From NCBI RefSeq assembly GCF_000442275.2, contig NZ_KE557306.1:319342-383341 (forward strand): DNA of 64,000 nucleotides. The letters run 5' to 3'. Under the pieces are notes generated by a model, which saw only the letters and a program-made list of their open reading frames with translations, was not told the origin of the DNA and made no database searches. The first letter of the stretch is position 1, and every line of letters starts with the position of its first letter. Shown here one piece after another: positions 7,452-17,170 of the stretch. The stretch is from Litoreibacter arenae DSM 19593 (GTDB lineage: Bacteria; Pseudomonadota; Alphaproteobacteria; Rhodobacterales; Rhodobacteraceae). The translations under genes were made by a program, and so were the position numbers.

Positions 7452-8165
7452 TTAGAGGCCGGGAAGAAGGTCCAGCAGACCGCGTTTCCCGAAGGTCGCA
7501 CCGCGTTCGGCGCCGAACTTGAATTGTGCGCCGATGCCGACGAAGGCTTCGGAATCAGACACGCCCGATGCGCTTGCTCTCAGCGTTCCAACTTCGGCAT
7601 TGAGATTGAACGTTTCCGTCAAATCGTGATCGACTTTAAGCCCGATACGGGTGACGTCCACGCCACCATCGAAGTCTACGCGGTCAATGGAACCACCCAA
7701 ACCGGTCTGCTCGTTCAAGCCGTAGCGCCCCGAGATTCCAAGTATGTTGCCAGAAATGCCAGCTTCGTCGCCTGTCGCGAGGTACATTTCCGCGTCGAAA
7801 TCGGCGAACTCATAGCCGCCTTCGATGCCGTAGAAATCAATATCGGTGGTGCCGTCGCTATCGCGGCCATAGAACAGGCCAAGCGAGGCGACCTCATTCA
7901 CGTGATACAGTGCGTGCAGCGTGACGTTGGTGCCGCTATCATTAACGAGATTGAAATCGTGGTAGCTCAGATCAAGCTGTGCGCCGAAATTGCGGGTGAA
8001 TGCGGCCTCGACGGAGCCTTGCAGGGCCAATTTGGAAACATCTGTTTCATCGGTGAATGCCGAATAGCTGAGGTCGACGGAACCGCCTGTCAGCTCGAAC
8101 GCGACGGATGGCTGAATGGATGCGCACAGGGCCAATGCGGCCAATGCGTGAATACTGCTCTTCAT
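7452..8165 (-). CDS. Small outer-membrane beta-barrel protein (porin-like)
   Basis: A 237-aa protein with a signal peptide (MKSSIHALAALALCASIQPSVA, cut near residue 22) and a mature part of alternating amphipathic strands separated by acidic turns (VDLSYSAF, VEAAFTRNFGAQLDLSYHDFNL, ADFDAEMYLATGD and so on), typical of an 8- to 12-strand barrel. The length fits OmpA-like or OmpW-like small barrels rather than a 16-strand porin. The last residues do not end in the usual terminal Phe, since the protein finishes with a 15-residue polar/hydrophobic tail. The substrate is unknown. A large imperfect dyad lies 22-54 bases upstream of the start. Confidence 0.68.
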   Translation of the reverse strand: MKSSIHALAALALCASIQPSVAFELTGGSVDLSYSAFTDETDVSKLALQGSVEAAFTRNFGAQLDLSYHDFNLVNDSGTNVTLHALYHVNEVASLGLFYGRDSDGTTDIDFYGIEGGYEFADFDAEMYLATGDEAGISGNILGISGRYGLNEQTGLGGSIDRVDFDGGVDVTRIGLKVDHDLTETFNLNAEVGTLRASASGVSDSEAFVGIGAQFKFGAERGATFGKRGLLDLLPGL

Positions 8166-8186
8166 AGTGTTTTCTTTCGTGGTGAT

Positions 8187-8219
8187 GTTGTACGAGACCG
8201 TTAACGTCTCAGTAACAAC
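8187..8219. promoter_or_regulatory. Imperfect 33-bp dyad upstream of the barrel gene
   Basis: The plus strand reads GTTGTAC-GAGAC (8187-8198), then a palindromic CGTTAACG core (8199-8206), then GTCTC-AGTAACAAC (8206-8219). The arms match over GAGAC/GTCTC and GTTGT/ACAAC with two single-base bulges. It sits 22-54 bases before the start of the minus-strand barrel gene, so it could be an operator or a 5'-UTR stem-loop. Confidence 0.45.
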
Positions 8220-8399
8220 CTTGTGCGCACACCCCTTGCCGCATGCAATCTGAAGAATTTTTCCTATTTACAACAGTTGCTTAATCGGCACATTTCATCT
8301 GCTTCCAGCGCCCCTTGGCGGTGTCATCCTTTCGGCGAGGGTCTGGGTTTCCCCAGAAGAGGGAAGGCTCAACGACACGTCATGCGCCCCATTTTCGCT

Positions 8400-10022
8400 T
8401 CAGTCTGTGGGCGCGAACTGGTCTGCCTTGGCGCGTGCCCAACGTGCATGATAGCCGCCGGGATCGTCCTTGGCTTTTTTGAGCAGGGAGCCGATCTCCA
8501 AGCTAAAGAACGCCTCATCGCCCGTGACCATCTGGGCGTCCGCCTGCCGGATCATCAGGTGGCGCGGCAGGAAGTCACCGGGGTTGGACAGACCCGCAGC
8601 CCCTGCCATTTCGCCCAATGCAGCAAGCGTATTCTTGTGGAAGCGGGCGACGCGTTTGGCTTTACCCACGGGGTCAAGCGCACGCTGGCGCAATGGATCT
8701 TGCGTCGCGACCCCGACCGGACAGTGGTTGGTGTGACAGGCCTGTGCCTGTATGCAGCCGATCGCGAACATGTAGCCGCGGGCAGAGTTGCACCAGTCGG
8801 CGCCAATCGCCAGCGCACGGGCTATATCAAACGCGGTGACGATTTTGCCAGCGGCTCCGATTTTGACCTGATCGCGTAGACCGGCGCCGCGCAGCGTATT
8901 GTGCACGAATGTCAGGCCCTCGACCATCGGCATCCCGACATGGTTGGCGAATTCCAATGGTGCGGCCCCGGTGCCGCCTTCGGCTCCGTCAACGACGATG
9001 AAATCCGGGACAATGCCCGTTTCAAGCATGGCCTTGACCATGCACATGAATTCCCGCCGGTGGCCGATACACAGCTTGAAGCCTACAGGTTTGCCGCCTG
9101 ACCTCTCCCGCAAAACTCCGAGAAAGCGCATCATTTCCAAGGGTGTCGAAAAGGCAGAGTGACTGGCGGGCGAGACGCAATCCTGCCCCATCGGAACGCC
9201 GCGTGCTTCGGCAATTTCAGGGCTGATTTTAGCCGCGGGCAGCATGCCGCCATGGCCGGGTTTCGCCCCCTGACTGAGTTTTACTTCGATCATTTTGATT
9301 TGGGGGTCTGCGGACTGCTCGGCAAACCTTTCGGCGCTAAAGGTGCCGTCTTCATTGCGGCAGCCGAAGTAGCCCGAGCCGACCTCGTAGATCAAATCGC
9401 CGCCGCCTTCCCTGTGGTATCGGCTGATCCCACCCTCGCCGGTATCATGCGCAAACCCGCCCATTTTTGCGCCGGTATTCAGGGCCGAAATGGCGTTGGC
9501 CGAAAGCGCGCCAAAGCTCATCGCCGAGATGTTGTAGAGCGACGCGTTGTAAGGTTGTTTGCAATCCTTCCCGCCGATTTTCACACGGAAATCCGTATCA
9601 ATCAGGTGCGCGGGCATGACTGAATGCGTGACCCATGCATAGCCCGCATCATAAGCCCGCATTCGCGTGCCAAAGGGGCGTTTGTCTTCCATGCCTTTCG
9701 CACGCTGATACACCAAAGACCGGTCGTCACGGCTGAACGGCTCTTCGTCCTGATCGCTCTCGATCAGATATTGCCGGATTTCGGGGCGAATCCCTTCGAA
9801 CAGAAACCGCATATGGCCGATCACGGGGTAGTTGCGAAGAATGGAATGGCTGCGCTGCGTCACGTCGATACAACCGAGCACTGTCAGGGCGCTGAAGATC
9901 AACAGTGGAATCAGCATCCACATCGACCAGAACAGCCCGATCAGCGAGGCGACCGCGAGAATTCCACACAACGCGAATGCCGTAAAACGACCTAAATCAA
10001 TCTTGGCAAGCATAGGCGCCAT
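8400..10022 (-). CDS. FMN-binding glutamate-synthase-family protein, membrane anchored
   Basis: A 540-aa protein with two N-terminal hydrophobic helices (about 12-48) and a TIM-barrel domain of the glutamate synthase central type: YNISAMSFGALSANAISALN, GGISRYHREGGGDLIYEVGSGYFGCR, KLSQGAKPGHGGMLPAAKI, and GAEGGTGAAPLEF. The cysteine cluster CIQAQACHTNHCPVG resembles the 3Fe-4S loop of GltB. The glutaminase domain is absent, so ammonia is not obtained from glutamine in the usual way; the physiological reaction of these stand-alone proteins is not firmly known. The start may be at MAPM (10022) or the Met four codons in (MLAKIDLG). It is monocistronic. The 8166-8399 stretch beyond it contains the barrel promoter region and no gene. 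Confidence 0.8.
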   Translation of the reverse strand: MAPMLAKIDLGRFTAFALCGILAVASLIGLFWSMWMLIPLLIFSALTVLGCIDVTQRSHSILRNYPVIGHMRFLFEGIRPEIRQYLIESDQDEEPFSRDDRSLVYQRAKGMEDKRPFGTRMRAYDAGYAWVTHSVMPAHLIDTDFRVKIGGKDCKQPYNASLYNISAMSFGALSANAISALNTGAKMGGFAHDTGEGGISRYHREGGGDLIYEVGSGYFGCRNEDGTFSAERFAEQSADPQIKMIEVKLSQGAKPGHGGMLPAAKISPEIAEARGVPMGQDCVSPASHSAFSTPLEMMRFLGVLRERSGGKPVGFKLCIGHRREFMCMVKAMLETGIVPDFIVVDGAEGGTGAAPLEFANHVGMPMVEGLTFVHNTLRGAGLRDQVKIGAAGKIVTAFDIARALAIGADWCNSARGYMFAIGCIQAQACHTNHCPVGVATQDPLRQRALDPVGKAKRVARFHKNTLAALGEMAGAAGLSNPGDFLPRHLMIRQADAQMVTGDEAFFSLEIGSLLKKAKDDPGGYHARWARAKADQFAPTD

Positions 10023-10266
10023 CCTCTTATAATCGGCTGATATTCGGGGCAGGATGCCTCAGATTTTGCGATAGGCATAGTAGAAGCGGCATGAAATAAT
10101 CAGGGTTAGAGCGCGGCGTTTTCGCGATTGCGCTAGCTGTTGCGAGCTATCTGACGAACTCACAGATCCGAAGGGATATTGGCTGTGAAGACCCTGTCGA
10201 TCGGCGTGGCTTTTTGTCGAAAGCGATGCTGCTCCGTCCCGAAGGGGCGGCGTAGAAGGTGTTGTC

Positions 10267-12099
10267 CTACCCCTCCATCGCCTCCAACTCGTTGATCATT
10301 CCAGAGATCATCGACAGGCCCTTGTCCCAGAATTTCGGGTCGGACGCGTCCAACCTGAACGGGGCCAGCAGCTCTTTGTGGTGCTTGGAGCCGCCGGCTT
10401 TCAGCATGTCGAAATACTTGTCCTGGAAGTCGTCCCCGCCTTCCTCGTAGACCGCATAGAGCGCGTTTACCAAGCCGTCGCCGAAGGCGTAGGCGTAGAC
10501 GTAGAAGGGCGAGTGGACGAAATGCGGGACGTAGGACCAGAAGGTCTCGTAGCCGTCCATGTATTCGAACGCGGGGCCAAGGGATTCCGCCTGCACCGAC
10601 ATCCACAATGCGCCGATATCGTCGGGGGTCAGCTCGCCATGGGAGCGGGCCTCGTGGAGTTTGCATTCGAAATCGTAGAAGGCGATCTGGCGGACGACGG
10701 TGTTGATCATGTCCTCCACCTTGCCGGCGAGCAGGATTTTACGCTCGGCTTGGGTCTTGGCCTTGGAGAGCATCTTGCGGAACGTCAGCATCTCGCCAAA
10801 GACGGAGGCGGTTTCGGCCAGCGTGAGTGGGGTGGAGGACAACAGCTCGCCCTGACCCGCGGCAAGCACCTGATGGACGCCGTGGCCCAGCTCGTGCGCG
10901 AGGGTCATGACGTCGCGGGGTTTGCCAAGGTAGTTGAGCATCACGTAGGGGTGGACATCGGCGACGGTGGGGTGGGCGAAGGCGCCGGGGGCCTTGCCGG
11001 GCTTGACGCCCGCGTCGATCCAGCCGCGGTTGAAGAACGGCTCGGCGATGCCAGCCATCTCCGGGGCGAAGTCGTGATAGGCCTCCATCACGGTTTGCTG
11101 CGCTTCTTCCCAGCTCACCAAGCGCGGGTCTTCCAGCGGCAGGGGCGCGTTGCGGTCCCAGACCTGCATGACGTCAAGGCCCAGCCATTTGCGCTTCAAC
11201 TCGTAATAGCGGTGCGACAGTTTTGGGTAGGCAGCGACGACGGCGTTGCGCAGGGCCTCGACCACCTCGGGCTCCACATGGTTGGCGAGGTGCCGGCCTG
11301 TCTGCGGCGTGGGCATGCCACGCCAGCGGTCCTCGATCTGCTTCTCTTTCGCCAGCGTGTTGTGGACGCGGGAGAACAGCTTCACGTTCTCGCCGAAAAC
11401 CCTCGACAGCTCGCGCGCACCGGCCTCGCGTTTGGTGCGGTCGGGGTCGGTGAGCAGGTTGAGGGTGCCTTCAATGCCAAGCTCTTCGCCGTCGACCTCG
11501 AATTTCAGCCCGGCGATGGTCTCGTCGAACAGCCGGTTCCATGCGGCGGCGCCGACGGCTGACTGGTCATGGAGGAACTTCTCCAACTCGTCGGACAGCT
11601 GGTAGGGGCGCATGGCGCGCAGGCGGTCGAAGATGGGCTTGTAGCGGGCGAGGTCGGGGTCTTGCGCGAATAGCGCATCAAGTTTGTCATCAGGGATGCG
11701 GTTGATTTCAAGCGAGAAAAACACCAAAGGCGTGGAGAACGCGGTGATCTTGTCCTGCGCGTTGGCCATGAACTGGGCGCGTTCCGCGTCGGTGGTGTTC
11801 TGGTAGTAACGCAGGCCCGCGTAGGACATGATGCGGCCGGAAATCAGATCGATCTTCTCGTAGCGCAGCACACAATCTAAAAGACCCTTGGCGTCCAGAT
11901 CTGCCAGCTTGCCTTCGTAATCGGCGGCAAACTCGGCGCAGGCGTTCTCCAGCCAGTCCATGTCACGCTTGAATTCCTTGGCGTCGGGGGCGGTATAGAG
12001 GTCGCTCAGATCCCAGTCGGGCAGGTTGCCCAATCCGCCGTTGCCCTCGTTAATGTCACGGAAAGGCTGTTTGGGGGCGGGCAGGAATGGCGAGCGCAT
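10267..12099 (-). CDS. pepF: Oligoendopeptidase F (M3 family zinc peptidase)
   Basis: A 610-aa M3B peptidase. The zinc motif HELGH lies in VMTLAHELGHGVHQVLA at roughly residue 400, followed about 25 residues later by the third ligand region (LAETASVFGEML). The N-terminal helical part (DWDLSDLYTAPDAKEFKRDM) is typical of the PepF family. It degrades short peptides in the cytosol. ATG 12099 is preceded by AAAGGA, and the sequence from there (MRSPFLPAPK) fits; the 49 codons upstream look non-coding. The 244-base gap to the next gene (10023-10266) has only a weak hairpin near 10233-10250. Confidence 0.9.
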   Translation of the reverse strand: MRSPFLPAPKQPFRDINEGNGGLGNLPDWDLSDLYTAPDAKEFKRDMDWLENACAEFAADYEGKLADLDAKGLLDCVLRYEKIDLISGRIMSYAGLRYYQNTTDAERAQFMANAQDKITAFSTPLVFFSLEINRIPDDKLDALFAQDPDLARYKPIFDRLRAMRPYQLSDELEKFLHDQSAVGAAAWNRLFDETIAGLKFEVDGEELGIEGTLNLLTDPDRTKREAGARELSRVFGENVKLFSRVHNTLAKEKQIEDRWRGMPTPQTGRHLANHVEPEVVEALRNAVVAAYPKLSHRYYELKRKWLGLDVMQVWDRNAPLPLEDPRLVSWEEAQQTVMEAYHDFAPEMAGIAEPFFNRGWIDAGVKPGKAPGAFAHPTVADVHPYVMLNYLGKPRDVMTLAHELGHGVHQVLAAGQGELLSSTPLTLAETASVFGEMLTFRKMLSKAKTQAERKILLAGKVEDMINTVVRQIAFYDFECKLHEARSHGELTPDDIGALWMSVQAESLGPAFEYMDGYETFWSYVPHFVHSPFYVYAYAFGDGLVNALYAVYEEGGDDFQDKYFDMLKAGGSKHHKELLAPFRLDASDPKFWDKGLSMISGMINELEAMEG

Positions 12100-12198
12100 G
12101 GGAAATCCTTTGTTGGTGTTTGGGTGCAACCTAAGTCTGGCGCGCGGCGGCAACAAGGCATGGGTTTTGAAATAATCAAGGCTCTGCAAGGCACCTGA

Positions 12199-12235
12199 TT
12201 TCATCTTGGCATAAATATTCCCGCCGGAGGCTCCC
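12199..12235 (-). repeat. Interspersed intergenic element, copy C
   Basis: Read on the minus strand this is GGGAGCCTCCGGCGGGAA followed by TATTTATGCCAAGATGAA. It resembles an intergenic motif I associate with Rhodobacteraceae genomes: a GC-rich hairpin, then a TATTTTT-like string and an AAGATGAA-like tail. Related copies lie at 23601-23646 and 55275-55325. Confidence 0.45.
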
Positions 12236-12307
12236 AAACCAGCCACATCCGAAACCTAGCTGTCTGTCCCCATCACCGCCACAAAAAGCCGTCCAAAAAC
12301 ATCACGC

Positions 12308-12325
12308 CGCCCGCACAAGCGGGCG
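12308..12325 (-). terminator. Hairpin terminator of pyruvate carboxylase gene
   Basis: CGCCCGC (12308-12314) and GCGGGCG (12319-12325) form a 7-bp stem with an ACAA loop 10 bases after the pyc stop. On the minus strand a run of five T follows about 10 bases later, so this is a plausible but not ideal terminator. Confidence 0.5.
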
Positions 12326-12334
12326 ACACTCAGG

Positions 12335-15300
12335 TCAGGCGTCTTCCAATTCCACCAACAGGTCCTTGGCATCGATCTGGCCGCCCGGGGTGACATGCAC
12401 CGCCTTGATGACCGCGTCGCGTTCGGCGTGGATGCCGGTTTCCATCTTCATCGCCTCGATGGTCAGCAGCAGGTCGCCTTCCTTGACCTTCGCGCCGACA
12501 CGGGCCGCGATGGTGCCGACAACGCCGGGCATGGGCGCGCCGATATGGTTGGGGTTGCCCAGTTCGGCTTTCGGCATCTTCGCGGTTGCGGCGGCGACCT
12601 TGCGGTTGGGCACGCGGACCACGCGCGGGGCGCCGTTCAACTCGAAGAACACGCGGGCCTCACCTTCCTCGTTGGTCTCCCCCACCGCTTGCATGCGGAT
12701 TTCCAGTGTCTTGCCGGGGTCGATTTCGGCGCTGATCTCCTCGCCGGAGTCCATGCCGTAGAAGAACGTCCGCGTGGGCAGGGTGCGCACGGGACCGTAG
12801 ATCTTGTGGCGGGCTGCGTAGTCGGTGAAGACCTTGGGATACATCAGGTAGCCGTTCAGATCCTCGTCGTCGATTTCGCGCCCGTCCAGTTTGGCGGACA
12901 GCTCGGCGCGGGTGGCTTCCAGATCGACCGGCTCCAGCTTTTCGCCGGGGCGGTGGGTCATGGGTTTCTCGCCCTTGAGCACCTTTTTCTGGATCGCTTT
13001 CGGCCAGCCGCCCGGGGGTTGCCCCAGATTGCCGCGCATCATGTCGATGACGCTGTCGGGGAATGCCACCTCGGTCTTGGGGTCTTCCACCTGCTCGCGG
13101 GTCAGGCCCTGACTAACCATCATCAGCGCCATGTCACCGACGACCTTGGAGGACGGCGTGACCTTCACGATATCCCCGAACATCTGGTTCACATCCGCGT
13201 AGGTCTGGGCGACCTCGTGCCAGCGGTCCTCCAGCCCCACGGAACGCGCCTGCGCCTTGAGGTTGGTAAACTGCCCGCCCGGCATCTCGTGCAGGTAGAC
13301 CTCGGACGCGGGGGCCTGCATCCCGCTCTCGAACGCCGCGTATTGACCGCGCACGGCTTCCCAATAGTCGGAGATCGCGCGGACGGTCTTGATGTCGATG
13401 CCGGTATCGCGCTCGGTGTGTGCCAGCGCCTCGACCACGGAGCCGAGGGTCGCCTGGCTGGTGTTGCCCGACAGCGCGTCCATGGCGCAATCGACGGCGT
13501 CCGCACCAGCGGCGGAGGCCGCGAGGATCGACGCGATTGCCCCGCCTGCGGTGTCGTGGGTGTGGAAATGGATCGGCAGGCCGACCTCTTCCTTCAGCGC
13601 CTTTATCAGGATCGTCGCGGAGGCGGGCTTCAGCAGCCCCGCCATGTCTTTCAGGCCCAGAATATGTGCGCCTGCGTCTTTGAGCTGTTTGCCCATCTCG
13701 ACATAGTATTTCAGGTTATATTTCGCGCGGTCGGGGTTGAGGATGTCGCCGGTGTAGCAGATCGCCCCTTCGCAGACCTTTCCGGACTCGTTCACCGCGT
13801 CCATAGCCACGCGCATGTTCTCGACCCAGTTCAGGCTGTCGAACACGCGGAACACGTCGACGCCGGTTTCCGCCGCCTGACGGACGAATTCCTGTACCAC
13901 GTTGTCGGGGTAGTTGGTGTAGCCCACGCCGTTGGAGGCACGCAGCAGCATTTGGGTCAGCAGGTTCGGCATGGCCTTGCGCAGGTCGCGCAGCCGTTGC
14001 CACGGGCATTCCTGCAAGAAGCGGTAGGCCACGTCGAATGTCGCCCCGCCCCAGCATTCCATGGAGAACAGCTGCGGCATGTTCGCGGCATAGGTCGGGG
14101 CCACGCGGATCATGTCGATGGAGCGCATGCGGGTGGCCAGCAGCGACTGGTGCCCGTCGCGCATGGTGGTGTCGGTGATCAGCAACTGTTTCTGGTCGCG
14201 CATCCAATCGGCCACGGCCTGCGGCCCGTGATCGTCAAGGATGTTGCGGGTGCCGTAGGCAATCTCGCCCAAGGGTTGCGGCGCTTGCGGTATCCGCGCC
14301 TCGGCGGGGACGGGGCGGCCTTCGGTTTCCGGATGCCCGTTCACCGTGATATCGGCGATATAGGTCAGGATTTTGGTCGCGCGGTCGCGGCGCTTCTTGA
14401 AGTCGAACAGCTCCGGCGTCTGGTCGATGAACTTGGTGTGATATTCGTAGTTCAGGAAGGTCGGGTGCTTGAGCAGGTTTTCCACGAAGGAAATGTTGGT
14501 CGACACGCCACGGATACGGAACTCGCGCAGGGCGCGGTCCATGCGGGCGATGGCGGTCTCGGGGGTGGGGGCCCAGGCGGTGACCTTCTCCAGCAGGCTG
14601 TCGTAGAAGCGGGTGATCACCGCGCCGGAATAGGCGGTGCCGCCGTCGAGCCGGATGCCCATGCCGGTGGCCACCCGGTAGGCGGTGATGCGGCCATAGT
14701 CCGGGATGAAGTTGTTTTGCGGGTCTTCCGTGGTGATGCGGCATTGCAGGGCGTGGCCGTCGAGCTTGACGTCATATTGCGAGGCGCAGCCGGTGGCCTC
14801 GATCAGGGACTTGCCCTCGGCGATGAGAATTTGAGCGCGGACGATGTCGATGCCGGTGACTTCCTCGGTGACGGTGTGTTCCACCTGCACGCGGGGGTTG
14901 ACCTCGATGAAGTAGAACTCGCCCGAGTCCATATCCATCAGGAACTCGACCGTACCTGCGCATTCGTATTTCACATGTTCGCAGATTTTCTTGCCAAGCT
15001 GGCAGATTTTCTCGCGCTGTGTGCTGGACAGATATGGCGCGGGGGCGCGTTCGACGACCTTCTGGTTGCGGCGCTGGACCGAGCAGTCGCGCTCGTAAAG
15101 GTGGTAGATATGCCCGTGGCTGTCACCTAGGATCTGCACCTCTACGTGGCGGGCGCGCTCGATCATCTTTTCCAGATAGCCCTCGCCATTGCCGAAGGCG
15201 GCTTCGGCCTCGCGGCGACCTTCGAGCACCTTTTCTTCCAACTCGTCCTCGGACTTGATCGGGCGCATCCCGCGTCCGCCACCGCCCCATGACGCCTTGA

Positions 15301-15778
15301 GCATCAGGGGGTAGCCGACCTCTGCCGCTTCCTTGCGGATCGCGTCCATATCGTCGCCCAGCACTTCTGTGGCGGGGATGACCGGCACACCTGCCTCAAC
15401 AGCCACGCGGCGGGCGGAGGCCTTGTCGCCAAGTGCGCGCATGGTTTCGGCCCGTGGGCCGATGAACTTGATGCCCGCCGCGTCACAGGCATCGACGAAA
15501 TCTGGGTTCTCCGACAGCAGGCCGTAGCCCGGATGGATCGCGTCTGCGCCCGACATCTGGGCCACGCGAATGATCTCCTCGATGCTCAGATAGGCGGCGA
15601 CGGGGCCAAGGCCCTCGCCGATCTTGTAGGCCTCGTCCGCCTTGAAGCGGTGCAGGCCCAGCTTGTCCTCCTCGGCATAGACGGCGACGGTTTTCTTACC
15701 CATCTCGTTGGCGGCACGCATCACACGGATGGCAATTTCACCGCGGTTGGCAATGAGAATTTTCTGAAACTCGGCCAT
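12335..15778 (-). CDS. pyc: Pyruvate carboxylase
   Basis: A 1147-aa single-chain enzyme that carboxylates pyruvate to oxaloacetate using ATP, bicarbonate and biotin. Domains in order: biotin carboxylase/ATP-grasp (about 1-460; starts FQKILIANRGEIAIRV, with SWGGGGRGMR and EVNPRVQVEHTVTE), carboxyltransferase (about 535-815; DTTMRDGHQSLLATRMR), and the C-terminal biotinyl domain with EAMKMETG, the biotinyl Lys being about K1111. Length and domain order are those of alpha4-type pyruvate carboxylase. It gives anaplerotic oxaloacetate. The gene is monocistronic with a hairpin downstream. The 911-codon open frame on the opposite strand is a shadow of this gene. Confidence 0.97.
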   Translation of the reverse strand: MAEFQKILIANRGEIAIRVMRAANEMGKKTVAVYAEEDKLGLHRFKADEAYKIGEGLGPVAAYLSIEEIIRVAQMSGADAIHPGYGLLSENPDFVDACDAAGIKFIGPRAETMRALGDKASARRVAVEAGVPVIPATEVLGDDMDAIRKEAAEVGYPLMLKASWGGGGRGMRPIKSEDELEEKVLEGRREAEAAFGNGEGYLEKMIERARHVEVQILGDSHGHIYHLYERDCSVQRRNQKVVERAPAPYLSSTQREKICQLGKKICEHVKYECAGTVEFLMDMDSGEFYFIEVNPRVQVEHTVTEEVTGIDIVRAQILIAEGKSLIEATGCASQYDVKLDGHALQCRITTEDPQNNFIPDYGRITAYRVATGMGIRLDGGTAYSGAVITRFYDSLLEKVTAWAPTPETAIARMDRALREFRIRGVSTNISFVENLLKHPTFLNYEYHTKFIDQTPELFDFKKRRDRATKILTYIADITVNGHPETEGRPVPAEARIPQAPQPLGEIAYGTRNILDDHGPQAVADWMRDQKQLLITDTTMRDGHQSLLATRMRSIDMIRVAPTYAANMPQLFSMECWGGATFDVAYRFLQECPWQRLRDLRKAMPNLLTQMLLRASNGVGYTNYPDNVVQEFVRQAAETGVDVFRVFDSLNWVENMRVAMDAVNESGKVCEGAICYTGDILNPDRAKYNLKYYVEMGKQLKDAGAHILGLKDMAGLLKPASATILIKALKEEVGLPIHFHTHDTAGGAIASILAASAAGADAVDCAMDALSGNTSQATLGSVVEALAHTERDTGIDIKTVRAISDYWEAVRGQYAAFESGMQAPASEVYLHEMPGGQFTNLKAQARSVGLEDRWHEVAQTYADVNQMFGDIVKVTPSSKVVGDMALMMVSQGLTREQVEDPKTEVAFPDSVIDMMRGNLGQPPGGWPKAIQKKVLKGEKPMTHRPGEKLEPVDLEATRAELSAKLDGREIDDEDLNGYLMYPKVFTDYAARHKIYGPVRTLPTRTFFYGMDSGEEISAEIDPGKTLEIRMQAVGETNEEGEARVFFELNGAPRVVRVPNRKVAAATAKMPKAELGNPNHIGAPMPGVVGTIAARVGAKVKEGDLLLTIEAMKMETGIHAERDAVIKAVHVTPGGQIDAKDLLVELEDA

Positions 15779-15877
15779 GGCAGGAGGACCCCTATCTTTG
15801 CAGTTGCAGCATGAATAGGGCGAAAGTTGCGTTGCGTAAACTGGCTATGACTGGATAGCGGCAGGTTTTTGTTGGCG

Positions 15878-16996
15878 CTAACGCTGTCGCAAATGATCCC
15901 GAACCAACTGCAGTGATTCTTCCAAAGCTGCTGCATGAGCGTTGGTCCAGTCGTCTGTGGCGCGAGCGCGGGCGGCCGATGCTTGATGTTGAATAAAGTC
16001 AACCGGCAGGCGTCCTATTGCATCCGGGATCCGCGGGTCGGCGTCGGCATCCAGAAGAAGACGCAAAACCTCTGGCTTGGACGCAGCGAGCATGAGCGGG
16101 GTTGCGTGTGCCAGCTTCCGCGGCTCGAAACCTTCTGGGAGGCATTTGGTGATGTCTGCGCCCAATGGCAGTAGAGCCGCAACTTGCGCCGCGCCGCCTT
16201 GGATAATCGCGCGGTGCAAGACGGACCAGTGTCCGGCTGGACAGTGATTAACATCTGCCCCGTGGTTTGCGAGCAACGCCATCAGCGCGGCTTCACTGTC
16301 TTGCGTGACCGTTTCGAGATGGTGGTAACCCATCGCCCATGACAGTGCATTGTCCCCGTCGGGGTGCAGGATTCCAGCGTCTGCTCCGGCGGCGATCAGC
16401 GGGGCGATGTTTTCGACCTTTCTGCCGGGGGCGTCGAGCGCCGCCAGAAGGGCAGTGTGCTGCGGAGGACCGGATGGTAGGTTCGGATCGGCACCCGACC
16501 GCAGGAATTCGTCGATTGCGCCCTGTGTCCCGAGTGCGATTTGTTCGTAGAGGTCTGGGCCTTCGATAAATGGGTCTTCAAGGTCGATGGCCTCCAGCCC
16601 TGCTTCGGCAAGGAAAGCCTGAAGCTCGTCCTCGCTCATGTCTTCGTCGTATTCATCGTTCTCAGCGACAGTAATGCCCATGACGTTCATATCCATCTCC
16701 GGCCCCTCAAGCAGGAGCGCATCTGCGCGTTCCAGATCCCCGACCCACAGCGCGGCTTGCGTGTTTTCCGTATGATGCCGGGCGTTCCGGGTTCCCTCCT
16801 GCAAAGCGGCTTGCTGCGCCGCAAATCCGGGGATGTCGATATCCGTTGCATCGACGATATCGCCCAGCTTTCCTATGATCGCTTCAAGCCCTGCCAAATC
16901 TTGCTTTTCGGTTGCGCCCATGACGCCTTTGATCAGATCGAATATCGCCTTTTGACCTTCTTCCGGGTTCATTTCGGGTTTTGACTTGCCACTCAT
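15878..16996 (-). CDS. Cytosolic ankyrin-repeat protein
   Basis: A 372-aa protein without a signal peptide. The N-terminal half is acidic and helical (residues 1-150, with ENDEYDEDMSEDELQAFLAEAG), and ankyrin repeats follow from about 150 to 350: IDEFLRSGADPNLPSGPPQHTALLAALDAPG, IAPLIAAGADAGILHPDGDNALSWAM, LMALLANHGADVNHCP, VAALLPLGADITKC, VLRLLLDADADPRIPDAIG. It probably acts as a protein-binding scaffold; partner unknown. It lies between pyc and the broken hydroxy-acid oxidase gene and has no clear operon partner. Confidence 0.72.
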   Translation of the reverse strand: MSGKSKPEMNPEEGQKAIFDLIKGVMGATEKQDLAGLEAIIGKLGDIVDATDIDIPGFAAQQAALQEGTRNARHHTENTQAALWVGDLERADALLLEGPEMDMNVMGITVAENDEYDEDMSEDELQAFLAEAGLEAIDLEDPFIEGPDLYEQIALGTQGAIDEFLRSGADPNLPSGPPQHTALLAALDAPGRKVENIAPLIAAGADAGILHPDGDNALSWAMGYHHLETVTQDSEAALMALLANHGADVNHCPAGHWSVLHRAIIQGGAAQVAALLPLGADITKCLPEGFEPRKLAHATPLMLAASKPEVLRLLLDADADPRIPDAIGRLPVDFIQHQASAARARATDDWTNAHAAALEESLQLVRDHLRQR

Positions 16997-17170
16997 ATCG
17001 CCTGCCTTCGTTTACGCTTTGGCGAGTGATGCCTCGCGAAGGTGGCGATGCTGTGTCGAAAATCGCTAAATTATGCGGTTCTTGATGTCACCAAGGCTTC
17101 TGGTACCCAACTGCCCCATATTCGATGCCATGTCCTTGGCCAGCATATCGGCCAGATGGGCGGGGCCAGC

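Noticed and set aside
12395-15130. 911-codon open frame on the plus strand
   Set aside because: It is antisense to pyruvate carboxylase; long open frames opposite GC-rich genes are expected and its translation has no recognisable motifs.
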